A stretch of DNA of 64,000 nucleotides from Syngnathus acus. Taxonomy: Eukaryota > Chordata > Actinopteri > Syngnathiformes > Syngnathidae. The position numbers were made by a program, and so were the translations under genes. The notes beneath the pieces were generated by a model, which had not been told where the DNA came from, ran no database searches, and was given only the letters and a program-made list of their open reading frames with translations. Shown piece by piece: positions 9,084 through 21,700 of this stretch (its first letter is position 1; each line of letters begins with the position of its first letter). The stretch spans positions 7,722,786 through 7,786,785 of the forward strand of contig NC_051100.1 of NCBI RefSeq assembly GCF_901709675.1, written 5' to 3'.

Positions 9084-12000
9084 TCAGTCAGTGATCATAG
9101 GTGCAGTGTCTGAGGTGTTTTCTGGCTCTGAATCCCCAAACTCTGTCATCTCCTCCATCTCCCTCTCCAGCACCTCCTTCCTCCCTCTCATCCACGTGGG
9201 TTTCCTATCCTTCCTCTTCCTCTCATTTGGTGTGCGCTCCAACTCCAGCATGGCCTGGAAGCTCTCTTCTCCACTCCCGGCCAGGCCGTGGGCTTCGTTC
9301 CTGGTTGCGAGGGCAACTCTTTTCCCCGTCATCGCGCTGAGGAAGGAAAGCGTCCCGTTCGGGTCGACCCCCTCTGTCGCATAAACTGTGGTGGGGCCTT
9401 GGCTGCTGTAACTCTCCTGCGGCCTTTTCGATGATTCGGTCTTTGTTTTCTTGCTGAGTATGAAGTTGAACAAGGCAGTCACTAGAAGCATTGCCCCTAG
9501 GATGGTAGAAATATATCTAAATGGTATTTAGGTATATTCAAGATTATAAATTGATGGACAGCTTAATTTTACCCGGAATAACTGCATGCCACACAAGCAC
9601 AGGGTGCAGGAAACAGACGATGGACATTATGGAATAATAGAGGAACTTCTGGAAGCCTTCAACTTTAGCCATCTTCCCCCATAATGTAAAGATCTGCCAC
9701 TCAAGAGGACACCTGCGGAGATGGCAGAGAATTCATCGTCAGCATCAGTGTAGCCACTTTGCCTCATTTCACCCTTTTATTATGTTATGGTGTTGATGCA
9801 GATAATCAACTTGTGTACTCACGGCAGGCACATGAGCAGAAGTGCATCCAAGTAATAGGCCAACTCAAATATCATGATGCCAACAGAAGATACTCTGGTG
9901 AGGAACAATAATCATTTGCATATAGCAACTACCGGATTGATACATGTCAGATTGTGTGTGAATTTAGATTTTCCTTTGAGTAAAGGACCAGTAATCATCA
10001 ACAATTTTTATATAACAGATTACCATCTTATGAACCATACAAAAGGCCCCTGGGATCAAACTCATCACATGGTAAGCCTCTTCTTGGAAATCATATTATA
10101 AACAGTCATGAGCTTTGCTCTAGGACAACCTAGATTGCAGCTCTCCTCTGGGAGAAGCTTTCCTGTGGCTCAGTGTTAATATGAACGTGAGCCACAAAAA
10201 CAGCAAACAACATAAGTAGGCCACTGCGAGATTAGATCCCACTTGAAACATCAATATTCCACAAATAAATCTTACAGTAGGTAAATGCCAAGGCTGTTAA
10301 AGTCTCCCTGTTGGATGGTCTCCACTCCTACAGCACACAACACTGAAAAAGAGAACGCATTTATTTCATTTGGAGGTGTGCAACTTGTGTCCACCAGGTG
10401 TCAGACTTGGTTCATTGACATTTTTCATCGTTTTTCTGCAAGAGGTGGTCTTTATAATAAAAATGTTCCTGTCCCTCAATGACTATAAAACAAACAAAAT
10501 TAATGTAGATGTGCTTTACGTAATTGTAGATATGTTCAGGTGCTGATAGAATATTAAATTAATTCACGCGCTTGAGTGAACCTGAGGTAAACCCTAACAA
10601 TTTGTTGCATCCATTCAAAAAGTTGAAAATGATGTCATAGTCACTGAATTAGGATTTGAACCCTGCATTCAACACCGGGGTCATTAGTAAAACGATATCA
10701 CTGCAGTTCCGCTTATCTTCCATCCTGACTTCATGAATGATCAATTGTGCTGTTGTTCTGCATCATATATTTGTTTAGTCTGAATCAAAGTATTCTTTGG
10801 AAGACCAGCTAGAACGCGATTCTTGAATTGGCAGCTGAAAAATGTCCAACTGGCTGTGTCCTCAAGCCAAAGACCAAAAAAGAAACTGTCAAATTGTGCA
10901 AATTCCTACGTCAGACTGCTGCCATAAATGCAACGCTTGCCATTGTCGTAGGAAACAGCGACATCTGCTGCCTAGAGTGATAATGACCTCACAACAATTG
11001 CTCATTTTACAGTGAAGAAACAAACAAATAACAGTGACTGTAAAACTTAATACTTAACTGAAATACAATTATGGCTTCAATTGAGGAAATATGATTCCTT
11101 CTAAAATTAGATTCTATTTTGCCTTTTGAGTGAGGCATGCATGCAGACTACACATGGAAACATTTTCTATGAGCGGCTAAGCAGAAATGCAGTGATACAA
11201 TCAGCACTGGGGGTATATCAGGAGAATGCTGCTAGAAGCTTGCTGTTCATTTATAGGGTGTGAGAGAAATAAACACTTCATACATACAGAGCAGTTGAAA
11301 ATCAACATAAAGGTGAACCTTGTTTGTCCTTTGCAGACACACAGAGGCAGACAGACACATAAATGTGCAAACGCAGGGTATGATCATGAGTGTATAAAAC
11401 TACATGAGCTCAAGTAAGGCCAGTAAACCTGCTGGATGCGGAGACTTTAGCGGAATGGGGCATGTCTGCGAAAAGGAGCAGTGTTGGCAACTGTTTCAAT
11501 TAAAGTAGCTAAGGACTTTGTAGAGTAGGGGATCAGGAATTGGAGCCAAGCTAGTTTTTTCCCCCACTGTCTCTAGTTTACTTGTGCTTTTGTTGTATTT
11601 GAGGATAGACTTACATATTTTTTAAGTGACCATTCTACCCGTCTCATATTTGATCAAATATGAGATACTTGTAGCATGCATGGCCATATTCCATGCTGCA
11701 ACATCAAGTGGTGTGATGTTTTGTGACTCGCCCAAGCTATCGAGGCTAACTGCCATTTTTGTCCACAGCCATCTTATTTGTATTATTTTTATAACTTACA
11801 TTTTACCTTTTGAACCTTTTGAACAGAGCAGAAATCTGAATTTAGGTTATCTTTTTTATCAAGAGTTTATTGGGTGACAGAAACTGTTCAAAGCTGCAGG
11901 CTTATTATTTTCCCAGAGCTGAGTTTTGACATAGTATTGTTTAATATGGATGAGTGCTATTCCTGCACAGATTCAGCATCAGATAACATCTTTGAACTGC

Positions 12001-12217
12001 ATGTTGCAACACTCCTTGCCTCATGAAATTCAAACTCTCTGTTAAAGAATCTTAAAAGTAACAGAACACATTGCAGTAAGGCTCTGTCTGTATGTTGTCG
12101 TCCTTGTTTCATCAGAAATGACCAATCACCATTTATCCTACCTGTGGCTGTAGAGATGCCAAGAATCCTGCAAGCAATCTCCACCATAATCCACCAACTG
12201 CTCCCTGGGTTGTCCAT
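9084..12217 (-). CDS. tmem72: tmem72 (transmembrane protein 72), five exons, 255 residues
   Basis: Coding segments on the minus strand are 12217-12142, 10342-10276, 9894-9823, 9712-9573 and 9496-9084 (76+67+72+140+413 = 768 nt), all GT-AG with compatible phases. The product begins MDNPGSSWW and has four hydrophobic segments: about residues 9-33, 40-70, 95-117 and 118-135. Matches to human TMEM72 include ACRILGIST (human TCRLLGITT), VGVETIQQG (human VGTETFLQG), CFLHPVLVWHAVIPG (human CFLHPVLVWHVTIPG) and, near the C-terminus, DSEPENTSDTAPMI (human DSEPEETTSDTTPII). The long hydrophilic tail is a single exon and is poorly conserved apart from its end. Human TMEM72 is about 275 residues, so this one appears complete. 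Its biochemical function is unknown; in mammals it is kidney-enriched. Start choice: this is the first ATG of the open frame, and the codons upstream contain no other ATG. Confidence 0.93.
11642..11665. repeat. 24-bp perfect palindrome in tmem72 intron 1
   Basis: The arm TCTCATATTTGA is followed directly by its exact reverse complement with no spacer. It lies within the 1.8-kb first intron of tmem72 (10343-12141). Function unknown. Confidence 0.9.
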
Positions 12218-13926
12218 GACACCAAGAAATCTTTCCAAAAAAAAATCGAACCTATTCTTTTTATGCTATCTGAAATAACTGGTGATCACAAAGTAACATT
12301 CTGGAAACATAGCTGACCCTTAGCTCAGTGGAGCTGTGATGTGACGCTTGAAGCCTCTTAGCCTGGTCAAGTTTGTGCCTCAATAATGACCCAGTTGTTA
12401 ATCAGTCTCTCTTTCTCACCCACACATACACGGACACACACACACACTATGCACGCAAACACAAACTCACATGCACACATTCTGGTGATATTTCTACACC
12501 ACAGGCAACTACAAGCATGGTTACCACATCTACAGTTAGATTACAAAACTTTGCATGTTATTTGTTAAAAGTTCAACTGGCTTGTGCAAGTGTCTTTTTC
12601 ATGTATTAAAAATGATCAATATTTCACCAATTTACTGAGGCAGATGTGGAACTCCTTTTCATGTGTATCACTATATCGGTATCATATTTGCACAATAGAA
12701 TGAGCAGCGCTATAGTTAAAGAATTGAAGCAAAAAAATGGGTAAACATGGTTTATTTCGATCATCATTCCATCATTATTGCACGATTTATAAAGTACTCT
12801 AAATATATAATGCTATTTTTCTTAATAAACAACATATTTGGGGAGGCTTGAATGGATGAATGACATAAGCATTCATTTCAGTGGGTAATATGATTTACAA
12901 TGTGCGTGGTTGCAGATTGAATTAAACTCAATCTTATCTCAAAAGTACAGCAATATTAGTCATGTATAATCAATCACGTTAAAATCGCAGAACTTGGTGA
13001 CCCTTATCTTCCTCCCCCCCAAAAGTTTCTCATTTTCTCTCGTTTCTCATTTGGCTGGCTCAGTATAACCAAATTATCAACAAATACTTTGTATGTTTCT
13101 CTCAAGTGTGCAGCAATGCACAGTCCGTCCTCTCTCATCCAAGTTGAGTGCAGCCCCCCACTCGAAAAGGAGTAAACAGCACTTTGCATTATGAGCTGAC
13201 ACAGGCTTGGCCGCACACTGCTGTACGTTTCTTGAGACACAGCGGAGGCGTTTTGGAATGAGCTGTGAGATCCTCGCACACAAGCATGCAAGCACACACA
13301 TACACACGCTCCGTCTCCTAGTAAGGCCCAAGGTAATCTATGTTAATCTTCTTAAAGTCTCTAACAAAGACCATTTTGTGTTAAGGTACCAGTTTCACTT
13401 GCTTCTGGCTTAATATCTAGGTTATTTGCAGCATTGATTGTATTGAGTATTGTGTCACTCTAGCGCCATCTCCAGTATGGCTGTTATGGTGACTAAAAGT
13501 TCACTTGGGTTCTCTTGTGCAGACATTCTCAGACAATGAGTCCTGATCACCCTGGTAATGCCATGATATGTCCTCCATGATTTGACTCCATTATTGTAAG
13601 TACAAATTCCGAGGTAAAACGTAAACTATTTTGTTTTTTTTTGTGATTCACGACTCACAGATTTAAATTTGCAGATTTTTATTTCGGAACCAATCCTCCA
13701 TTATTCACTGAAAATCTCATTTATTTGCAGTTTTTGTGCTTCGACCAAAGGTATTATATTAGTGCCATTGTGTACGCTGCATCTTGGTGTTTGTGGATTT
13801 AATTGATTGATTATGTATTTTTTTCATCTGCATATGAGATGCCCTCACTCTGTGGTCACTCCTTGAATGCAGTTCATGTAATAGTAATATTTTCGCATTA
13901 AAAATTGTCAATATTCCCACCCCAAC

Positions 13927-13928
<2 letters not shown>

Positions 13929-13963
<35 letters not shown>

Positions 13964-13964
13964 T
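13929..13964. repeat. (ATT)n trinucleotide microsatellite
   Basis: A 36-base run of pure ATT units. Confidence 0.95.
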
Positions 13965-16900
13965 ATGCTATCTGGTGTAATAAAAATGGTTATTTTTCAA
14001 AAAGTTTCTTTTCTAGTCACCTCATGTGCCGCATTGCACTTGAAGAACACACCCGCCTTTTCCACTCTGTGTTTATTTGACGTGGAAGACCCCGATGATG
14101 ACAGAAAAACAGCTCACTAAAAACATTGTTTACAATATCAGGTCAGTGTGCATTGTAAAGAAGTCTTGTGTGTTAAAAAGTGAGTTATGTAGCAGTTAAC
14201 TACAAGCCAGAGGGTGGTAATTGTAGCCATCTACAAATTTCCCAAAATCTAATGCTGCTGTAAGTTTGAATTGGTATGTGTCAAAATGACTCTTCAACTT
14301 GACTTGTGAACCCACACACATCCTTTCACCCTGTTATCAACCCAGCATTTCACCTCCTCCTTGTCTTCATCAACTTCACACTCCTCTGCCACTTGTGTGC
14401 TTACAGAGAATGTAAGTGCCTCCCTCCTTTCCATCTTCCCCGTAAAACGCCAACGCAAATCCAGTCCAGTGTGGGTGTCTGGTGTCTGTCAAAACCAGGG
14501 AACAACATCTCCAATTTGTCTTACCATGGGTAGATGAAAAAATCATGTCCACTCTAGTCTTGATTCGCATGGGGGTCACCTAGCGATTGAAAATGGCACT
14601 TACGATGCTACTTGTTGACATAATCTGATTTACTCTGAGCTCTATTGGAAAGAAAATGGCAGAGGTGATCCCATCAAGCATACACACATAGTCACTGTCA
14701 GCAGGTTTTGCACAATAAACAGACAAGCGTAAGCAAAAGTGAGTTTGGCCTTAGCTCTCATAAATTTACATTCACATTCCAGCATGAAAAACGTCAGTCT
14801 GTCTTCCAAGAGTTTTCCCATGTGTCGTGCGCCTTCAGATATTTAAATCTGAGGGAAGAATCTGAAAATATTTTCAAAATTTCTGAGGAATTTCAATAAA
14901 CGTGTGTATTTCGCTATTTCTTTACATCAGCCACAAAAGTATGCTTCTCATTTCTTCTGTGCTTTCATAGTAACCTAGCCAGGCTGTAAAGTTTATCTGG
15001 TGTTGTCCTCCTGGGGAAGCGGCAAATTCTGAAGATCCCCGTGAGCATGGCGGGGGTTCTTAGAAGACGAGGAAACGCTGTTGTATATCACGCTGGAGTG
15101 TGCGTATGGAGCTTGATGGATGTCGGCTCACTGTAACCTTTCATCACTCCGACTGACATTGAGGGTCTGTTTGGGATTAAGAGGAAAATCCTTTTACTGT
15201 AAGGTCCGTTTAGGGAGTCGTAAAACATAGTCATGGCATATCGTTACCAAATAAAGTGACATTTGGTGGATAGAACTTCAGGTTTAACAGGATTCAAGTA
15301 ACCGGCAAGGCTGCTTGTGTGTGTTTCGTACGACAAGCACATTATCGTCTCAACGCTTACTGAGAGACTCTTGAAGATATGTTAAGCATGCAACTTGAGG
15401 GCACATTAACTTTCTCTTCCAGCTTGTGTATAAAAGAAATATGATTTATTTAGTGTTGCATCATAGGGTGATAAGTTGTTTTTTAATATTTGAGCTTTTG
15501 TCTTAGGTTGGGTTTGGTTACATGATAATATGAGGCAGAATATATAATAATTGCCATTTCCGCAGTTGACAAAAAACAATCGTGGCGTTCTCCAGTCAAT
15601 ATCCAACACGGATCGTGCTTGCATCGTTTTTTTAAGACAGATTATCTATGATACGATTACTTTGTGGATTCTACTAAAGAGAGCGTAATCATGTCTTATT
15701 TTACGCCCCGTCATGAAGACAGTTATTGGTTACGCCTGCTTTTAGTGAAGTCATTATCCACCTAAATCCTTTACACATGCTTGTGCTTTAGGAGTGGCAC
15801 GCAGTGGTCAGGGTGAGGGCCACGCTTCAGCCTCTTTAAGCGTTTCCATGCTGCGGCCGAGCTGTGCCCGTTGCGCCAATGACAAGAGAAGCACCAAGGA
15901 CAAGCTACTTGGCGATCTTGTCAGCTGATAGTGTACAGCGTATGAGGAAGTCTTTTAAAAGTCATGTCTGGGAAATGTGGGGAGCGAGTGTGTTCAATTT
16001 GTGAGGAAGCAAGAATGGAGTCAGGCACCAGGAAGGGACAAATTGGCCAAATAAATTCTCTGTGGGCGATAAAACATCAAACCAAAAATGACGATAAAAC
16101 GAATTCCATGCTGTTTAAAGCACAACCATGCTGTAATTTGGAAATTCACCTATCTGGATTTAGATTTTCCATTATTTGTCTCTCAAATTGAATTCCATCT
16201 TTGCAAATCAACTGTAAATTGTATTGGAATTTTTTTTTGGATGCGCTTATAAAATCATAATTGTGCACATACGAAGACAATTTCTCCTATGATGTCATCA
16301 CTGTTCCGTTCATTGTAGCTTCACCATTTGTTTTATATTTAAATGCTTTGTTGCAAGGGAAACTTAATTGTAATCATACTTAAAGTTGTAATTGTCCAAT
16401 AACAACTGGCTTTGTCTAAAACCTCATAAAAAAAAATGCTTGTAGGGAAAATACATTTTTAGTCGCTTGTATGTTTCTGAATCTAAAGTGATTCATGACA
16501 ACAGCATTTCTTTGTCAGTGTTTTTTGGAAAAGGCGGGTTTGATGACAGAAATGCCTCAGTGGTTTATTTTGGCTTTTACAAACGTCTTGGTGTGATGAG
16601 AATGAAGCAAAGTTTCTCATTGGTAAAAGTGGTGACCTTGATTTCGTGGCGATAACAATTCTGGCATGCCTCGAGCGTGCATATATTTGTGCGAGCACCT
16701 GTCACACACACAAATCACGTTGGACTCTCCGGAGGACACACAGGAAGAATTCTCCCAAATAGCAGTTTCCATATTGGAATGCGCTAACACGCTATGAGTG
16801 ACAACAGATGGAGGAGTGAAACAACATCAATGCTCTATGATGGGAATAACAAATGAGGCAAACATCGTATATTTATCAAGAGCAGTCATTTTCTTTTGAA

Positions 16901-18680
16901 ATTCCATCACACGAAATGAAACACAGAATTCTCTTCAACGATGCTTGGTGGGATTTTTTTGTTATAAAACTACACAAAGTCTAAAACGAGAAGATGGAAG
17001 TGACGTGTTGTTGGTGGTGCGCTGTCATTTCAGCCTGACCTTCCACTTTACTTCTCTGATCTGTTGACCTCGCTTGACCACACAGAAGTGTTCTATCAGC
17101 AGGGTCACGCATGCACTTTGACCTCTTCTACTGATGCAGCTTTAGTGTTGTTGGACATGTGTAAGTGAGAGGATGTTTTTAACGCACCGCTTGTGCTCCT
17201 GTCAAAGGCCAGCCTCTCATAGGCTCATCGCTACGGTAACGCAAAAAGAGGGGCTATGATTTACACAATACGTATTGTCTAACCTGAACGTTAGAGATGA
17301 ATGAAATGATTTAGAAAGAGTGATTGGTTGAAGGTTAATGTTAAGGTCAAATGGATTTCATAAAGCTGAGTGCTTTGCAAGCTGTGGAACGCCAAAAGCT
17401 CTCAATTGTACATATTAAGAGAAATGAGGGACCGTGAGGTGCAACATCCCTACGGGGCTTTTTCAGTCAGGGTCATTTATCTAAATAGAATAACTCACCA
17501 GGGTAATACGTCATACATTGATTGTGTGGAAATATAGAAAAGCTTAGTTACGGGTCAGATTTACACGATGAAAACCATTTTCCACACACCAAGTAAATAC
17601 AGAATGAAGGATTACTTCTTAATTGACATTGGTTGTGCCGTTGCAATAATTGGTGGTTGTCAATAAAAGAAAGGACGGAAAATTGGTTTCAGTTGATGAG
17701 AATAATTGGATCATCTGAAGTGTGAGTAGATTGCAGATTCCAATAATTTCGTTGCTGCTGTGTCAGGTTCTGATTAAAGTAAGGTTCTGGTTCTTCTCCA
17801 GAAAGTGTGTTTGTTGGTTTGAGTTGTAAATAATTCCTGTAATTAAAAATGTCAGCAGCTCTGGTATCCATCTAAAACTACAAAAAAAAAAAGAAGATTA
17901 TTTCCCTCTTTCCTGCTCTTTCCAGTAATGGAGTCAGTGAGTGGTGGAGGAGTGAATGTTTTGAATATATTTGGGAATACCACAAAAAAATGCTTACCAA
18001 TCACTATTACTAATCACTACTAAACTCCAGTGTGTGACCCCTCCATTAAAAGTTGACAGCACCTGATAGAAGCAATGTTGCAATAATGACCAATTCTTAT
18101 TTTAGCCTAACAAAGAGACAACATGCACATCAAAGTGCAATCAGGCTGACAAAAAACAAAAGTTAGGACTTATGCCGCCGTTCTGACTTTCATGATTTTT
18201 AACACAAAGAGAAATTTCACAACCCAGACGCCACACGGCACCCCTCAGCTCATTCAGCGGCATCATGCCAGACCTTATGCAGGAGTCCCAGCTGCTCTTA
18301 AGAAAACACACAGCCTAATTAGACATGAGCGTCATGCCATTTGTCACCTTGGAGAAATACAAATGGAAAGCAACCTAGGATTTTGCAGTTCCCTCCCGCC
18401 AAAAGAACAAAAACTTTTTCTCTTCTTACTCAACACTGTCGCTATCCCCTAACAGTAGTACCACACATTCTTAAAGTGACCCTTACTGAATTTGACTGAC
18501 GAGGTGTCAAAGATTTGCCGTGCACTTGCACACACACACATCCCATCACACTCAAAATAGGAACCCCCATATTTTACCTGAGGAGAGAGTCCTTTTGTGT
18601 TGCTTGTATGAAACCTACCTATGAATGGTTGGTGCCCCATATGTAAAAAAAAAAAAAAAAAGGAAATGGGTGGGGACTGA

Positions 18681-18701
18681 TGAGCTCATTTAATGAGCTC
18701 A
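18681..18701. repeat. 21-bp perfect palindrome with a one-base centre
   Basis: The arm TGAGCTCATT, a single T, then the exact reverse complement AATGAGCTCA. It lies just after an A tract at about 18646-18661. Confidence 0.9.
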
Positions 18702-21700
18702 AAGTGGCTTGACTTAGTTGTATCATATGTGTATGACTTCATACTATTAGTATTGACTTTGTCTGGCATGAAGCAAAACGGGTCCTAGATTGAACTATAA
18801 GTAAGCTTAGCATTAATACTTAAATGATGATGATCCAGTGCTTCTAGTTATTAAACATATAGTTACCAGACATGAGCTTGTGCGCTGACATTACGCCATC
18901 ACTCACATTTGACAAGGAGCAAAGCGGCTAGAGAAGAAACCGATTCACTTACAGGTGAGAAACAGCAGATACGCTTCACAGTGTTTGAGATGTTTCCCTG
19001 AGAAGTCAGTGAGATAGGCCTGACACAATATTTCCATCCCACTGTGATTTGTTTATAGAATGCATTTGAGAAAAACCCCACCATGTCTAATCACAGAGAT
19101 TAAACTCTGGCATAAATTTATTGGTAATTGCATTCCACCCACAACAAAGGCGTCTGCAAACATAAGCATGTATGTAAACAAAAAGATATTCATAGATCTG
19201 TGTAAACACAGGAAATCTGAATGAAAACATTATTGAAAAAACAACAAATAAGCCAAGTTAATGGAAAATCGCCAGTTACTGTCAGACAGTCAGAAGCACA
19301 GTAAAATTCAAGAAGACAGATAATGGACCATTGATTAACTGTCACTGGATGCAAGAAAAGGTTTTGTTTTTGTGTCACTATCAATAATACAAGAGTGCTG
19401 GATTTGTCTTTTTTTCAGTCATGTCAGCACAAAATAGCTTCAGGCTTTCTTTACAAGTAATAACTGCCCAAATGGGACGCAGGTCTTCTTTGGTGTGGGT
19501 AGAAGGAAACCCGACTAATCCATCAGGATCAGCCCATTCATCTCCAGACCGATTCGATTAAAGAAAAAAATAATGACACATGCCAAATCAATAAAACACA
19601 GCAAAAAAAACCAATACCACCTTGGACACTCAACACTTAACATTGATGTGTGAGCAAATATTTGAACAGGGGGAGCATAAAGTGGTGTTCCGTCATTGTT
19701 TTGCTGGCCATGTTGCATTCTGAAGAACAGAACAGGGGGTGCTGCGTGTCGATTGGGATTTCATGGATGGAATTGCGACTCAACGGAAAACAAGTGCACC
19801 TCGCTGGACTCGTTAAGCGTTGAAAATGTCTTCCTCAACCTGAACCGAAGTAGAATGTTAATAGGTTTCAAATTAACATTGTTTAGTTGTCCAAATACTT
19901 CTAAGCCTTTCCATGCAGCCGCCCCAGCTGTGCAAATATGAACAATTTACCCACAGGGAGTATAATTTTCATTTCATACAAGAACCTCGTGGCAGACGTA
20001 GACAGACAAGCAGATAGAGTTCAGACCTTGGAAATAAAATATGTCGGGGGGACACCTAATCTGTCAGTTTTTGAACTGCCAGGTTGATCCCAAACTACGT
20101 ACATGCACCCTGAAGAGGGGAAGCTCTAATCTTTTCCAGAGGTAGCCTTCAAATATAATCAGAATATATATTTATGCTTATTTTGGAATGGAATGAGAGG
20201 GATATGGGATGATGTTGAAAAAGATCCTAGATTAAAATGGTTTCAGACAGTGTTTCTGCATATCACTAAAAAGTTTTTGTCTTATCATCCTTTAAAGATA
20301 CACTTTCCAAGAATGATACTCGCTCAGACAAGAGAATCAAACTACACGGTTATCCAAACTAAATTCAGCATAGATAAGTTAACTTCATCTCACCTGACAA
20401 TTTTGTTACAAAAAGCAGACTTTAGACTTTATGAGACCAGGTTTAAGTTGTGGCACAGGAGGTGGAATGCTATTTTGATGGATTTGTTCCAGGCAAAGGT
20501 AGACCGATTATGCATTCTGCTGCTTTGCTATATATTTCCAGCAGACATTTTGAAGATAATTCATTATAATTGAATTTCAATGCAGAATCTGATTTAGTAT
20601 AACCACATCATCCTGCAGCTGTTGTCACCTGATTACATCCTGATCTGCAATGGCAAATAACTTCTTATCTCCTTTCTTCTGAGTTATCAGCTATTTCTCG
20701 CCCCAAAGCTCAAACACCTCCCAGGCCCCCCCCTGGGACTTGTCAGGTCTGATGAGACCAATGGACAGCATCCAGCGAAGCTGGGAACAAGACATCTTAT
20801 CAAAACCACAGTGTGACACAGAGCTGCTAACCAAATTCACCTGATAACAGCGAGTCGGAACAAGCAAAGGAAGAACGACGAGGATAGTAAAATATGGAAA
20901 GGAAGGCATGCATCAAAGTGGTAAAGATAAACACAAAGGATTTCCGCGAGTGCAATAAAGCGATCGATTCCAGGTGTGAACTGTGCCGATACAAGCTATC
21001 ATGGGAACCAACTTTTGTCATCACGCTGTTCTTAGGAGGCATTCTGAGGAACCATTCTTGTCATCTTTGTCGAGGCCATTTTTTTCATAAAGCTCTTGTG
21101 ATTGAAGAGTTGGAAGGACAAGCAAAGGTTGCGCTCATTACTTGAATAGTCTCTGTCTCCTTTAATAGGATTGAATAGTGGTTGAAGAGCGACTATACAG
21201 ACATCCACAAACGGACATACAGTTGCAAGCGATGCCAGCTTACATTTTAACAGTCGGACACTATCCCAACTGCAGTTGATCGCAGCGTTTTGACCATTAT
21301 ACACCTCCTGAATAGTCTTGATTTCCTGTTAATGGCGTCCATACTTTTGTAAAGCAAGGAAGTGAAAGACACTGTTGCAAAAGAGTTTTTTAAAAAAGAG
21401 AGCCTTATTTTACATTCACCTCCTGAAATCTTTTCATTGCACATACAAAGTGCCTTTTGTCTGGAAAGTGTGGGGTTAACAGAGACTAGTTAGGGTCCAC
21501 GGGCGGCACTTGAATTCCCATGCCCTCACGCATGCACAAGTGATACACTTATATTGTACAGTATAAGGTATATGCTAAATATACCGTAAGCTATTAGTGC
21601 TGTTCTGCTAAAGATACCCAACTCTTATTATTTTATCATTATCATTCTCAATTTTTTTGGCAGCATTTATTCTCACAGAATGAGCAGTATGAACAAGAGT

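Noticed and set aside
10140-10260. Possible extra tmem72 exon (acceptor-like CTCGCAG followed by a hydrophobic frame)
   Set aside because: Exons 2 and 3 join directly in phase (CT + A) and match human TMEM72 without it; the frame also ends in a stop and has no human counterpart.
20193-20573. 126-codon ORF (plus strand) beginning MRGIWDDVEK
   Set aside because: No similarity to a known family, no splice or promoter support; in 64 kb of AT-rich DNA, frames this long can arise by chance. A decayed mobile-element piece remains possible.
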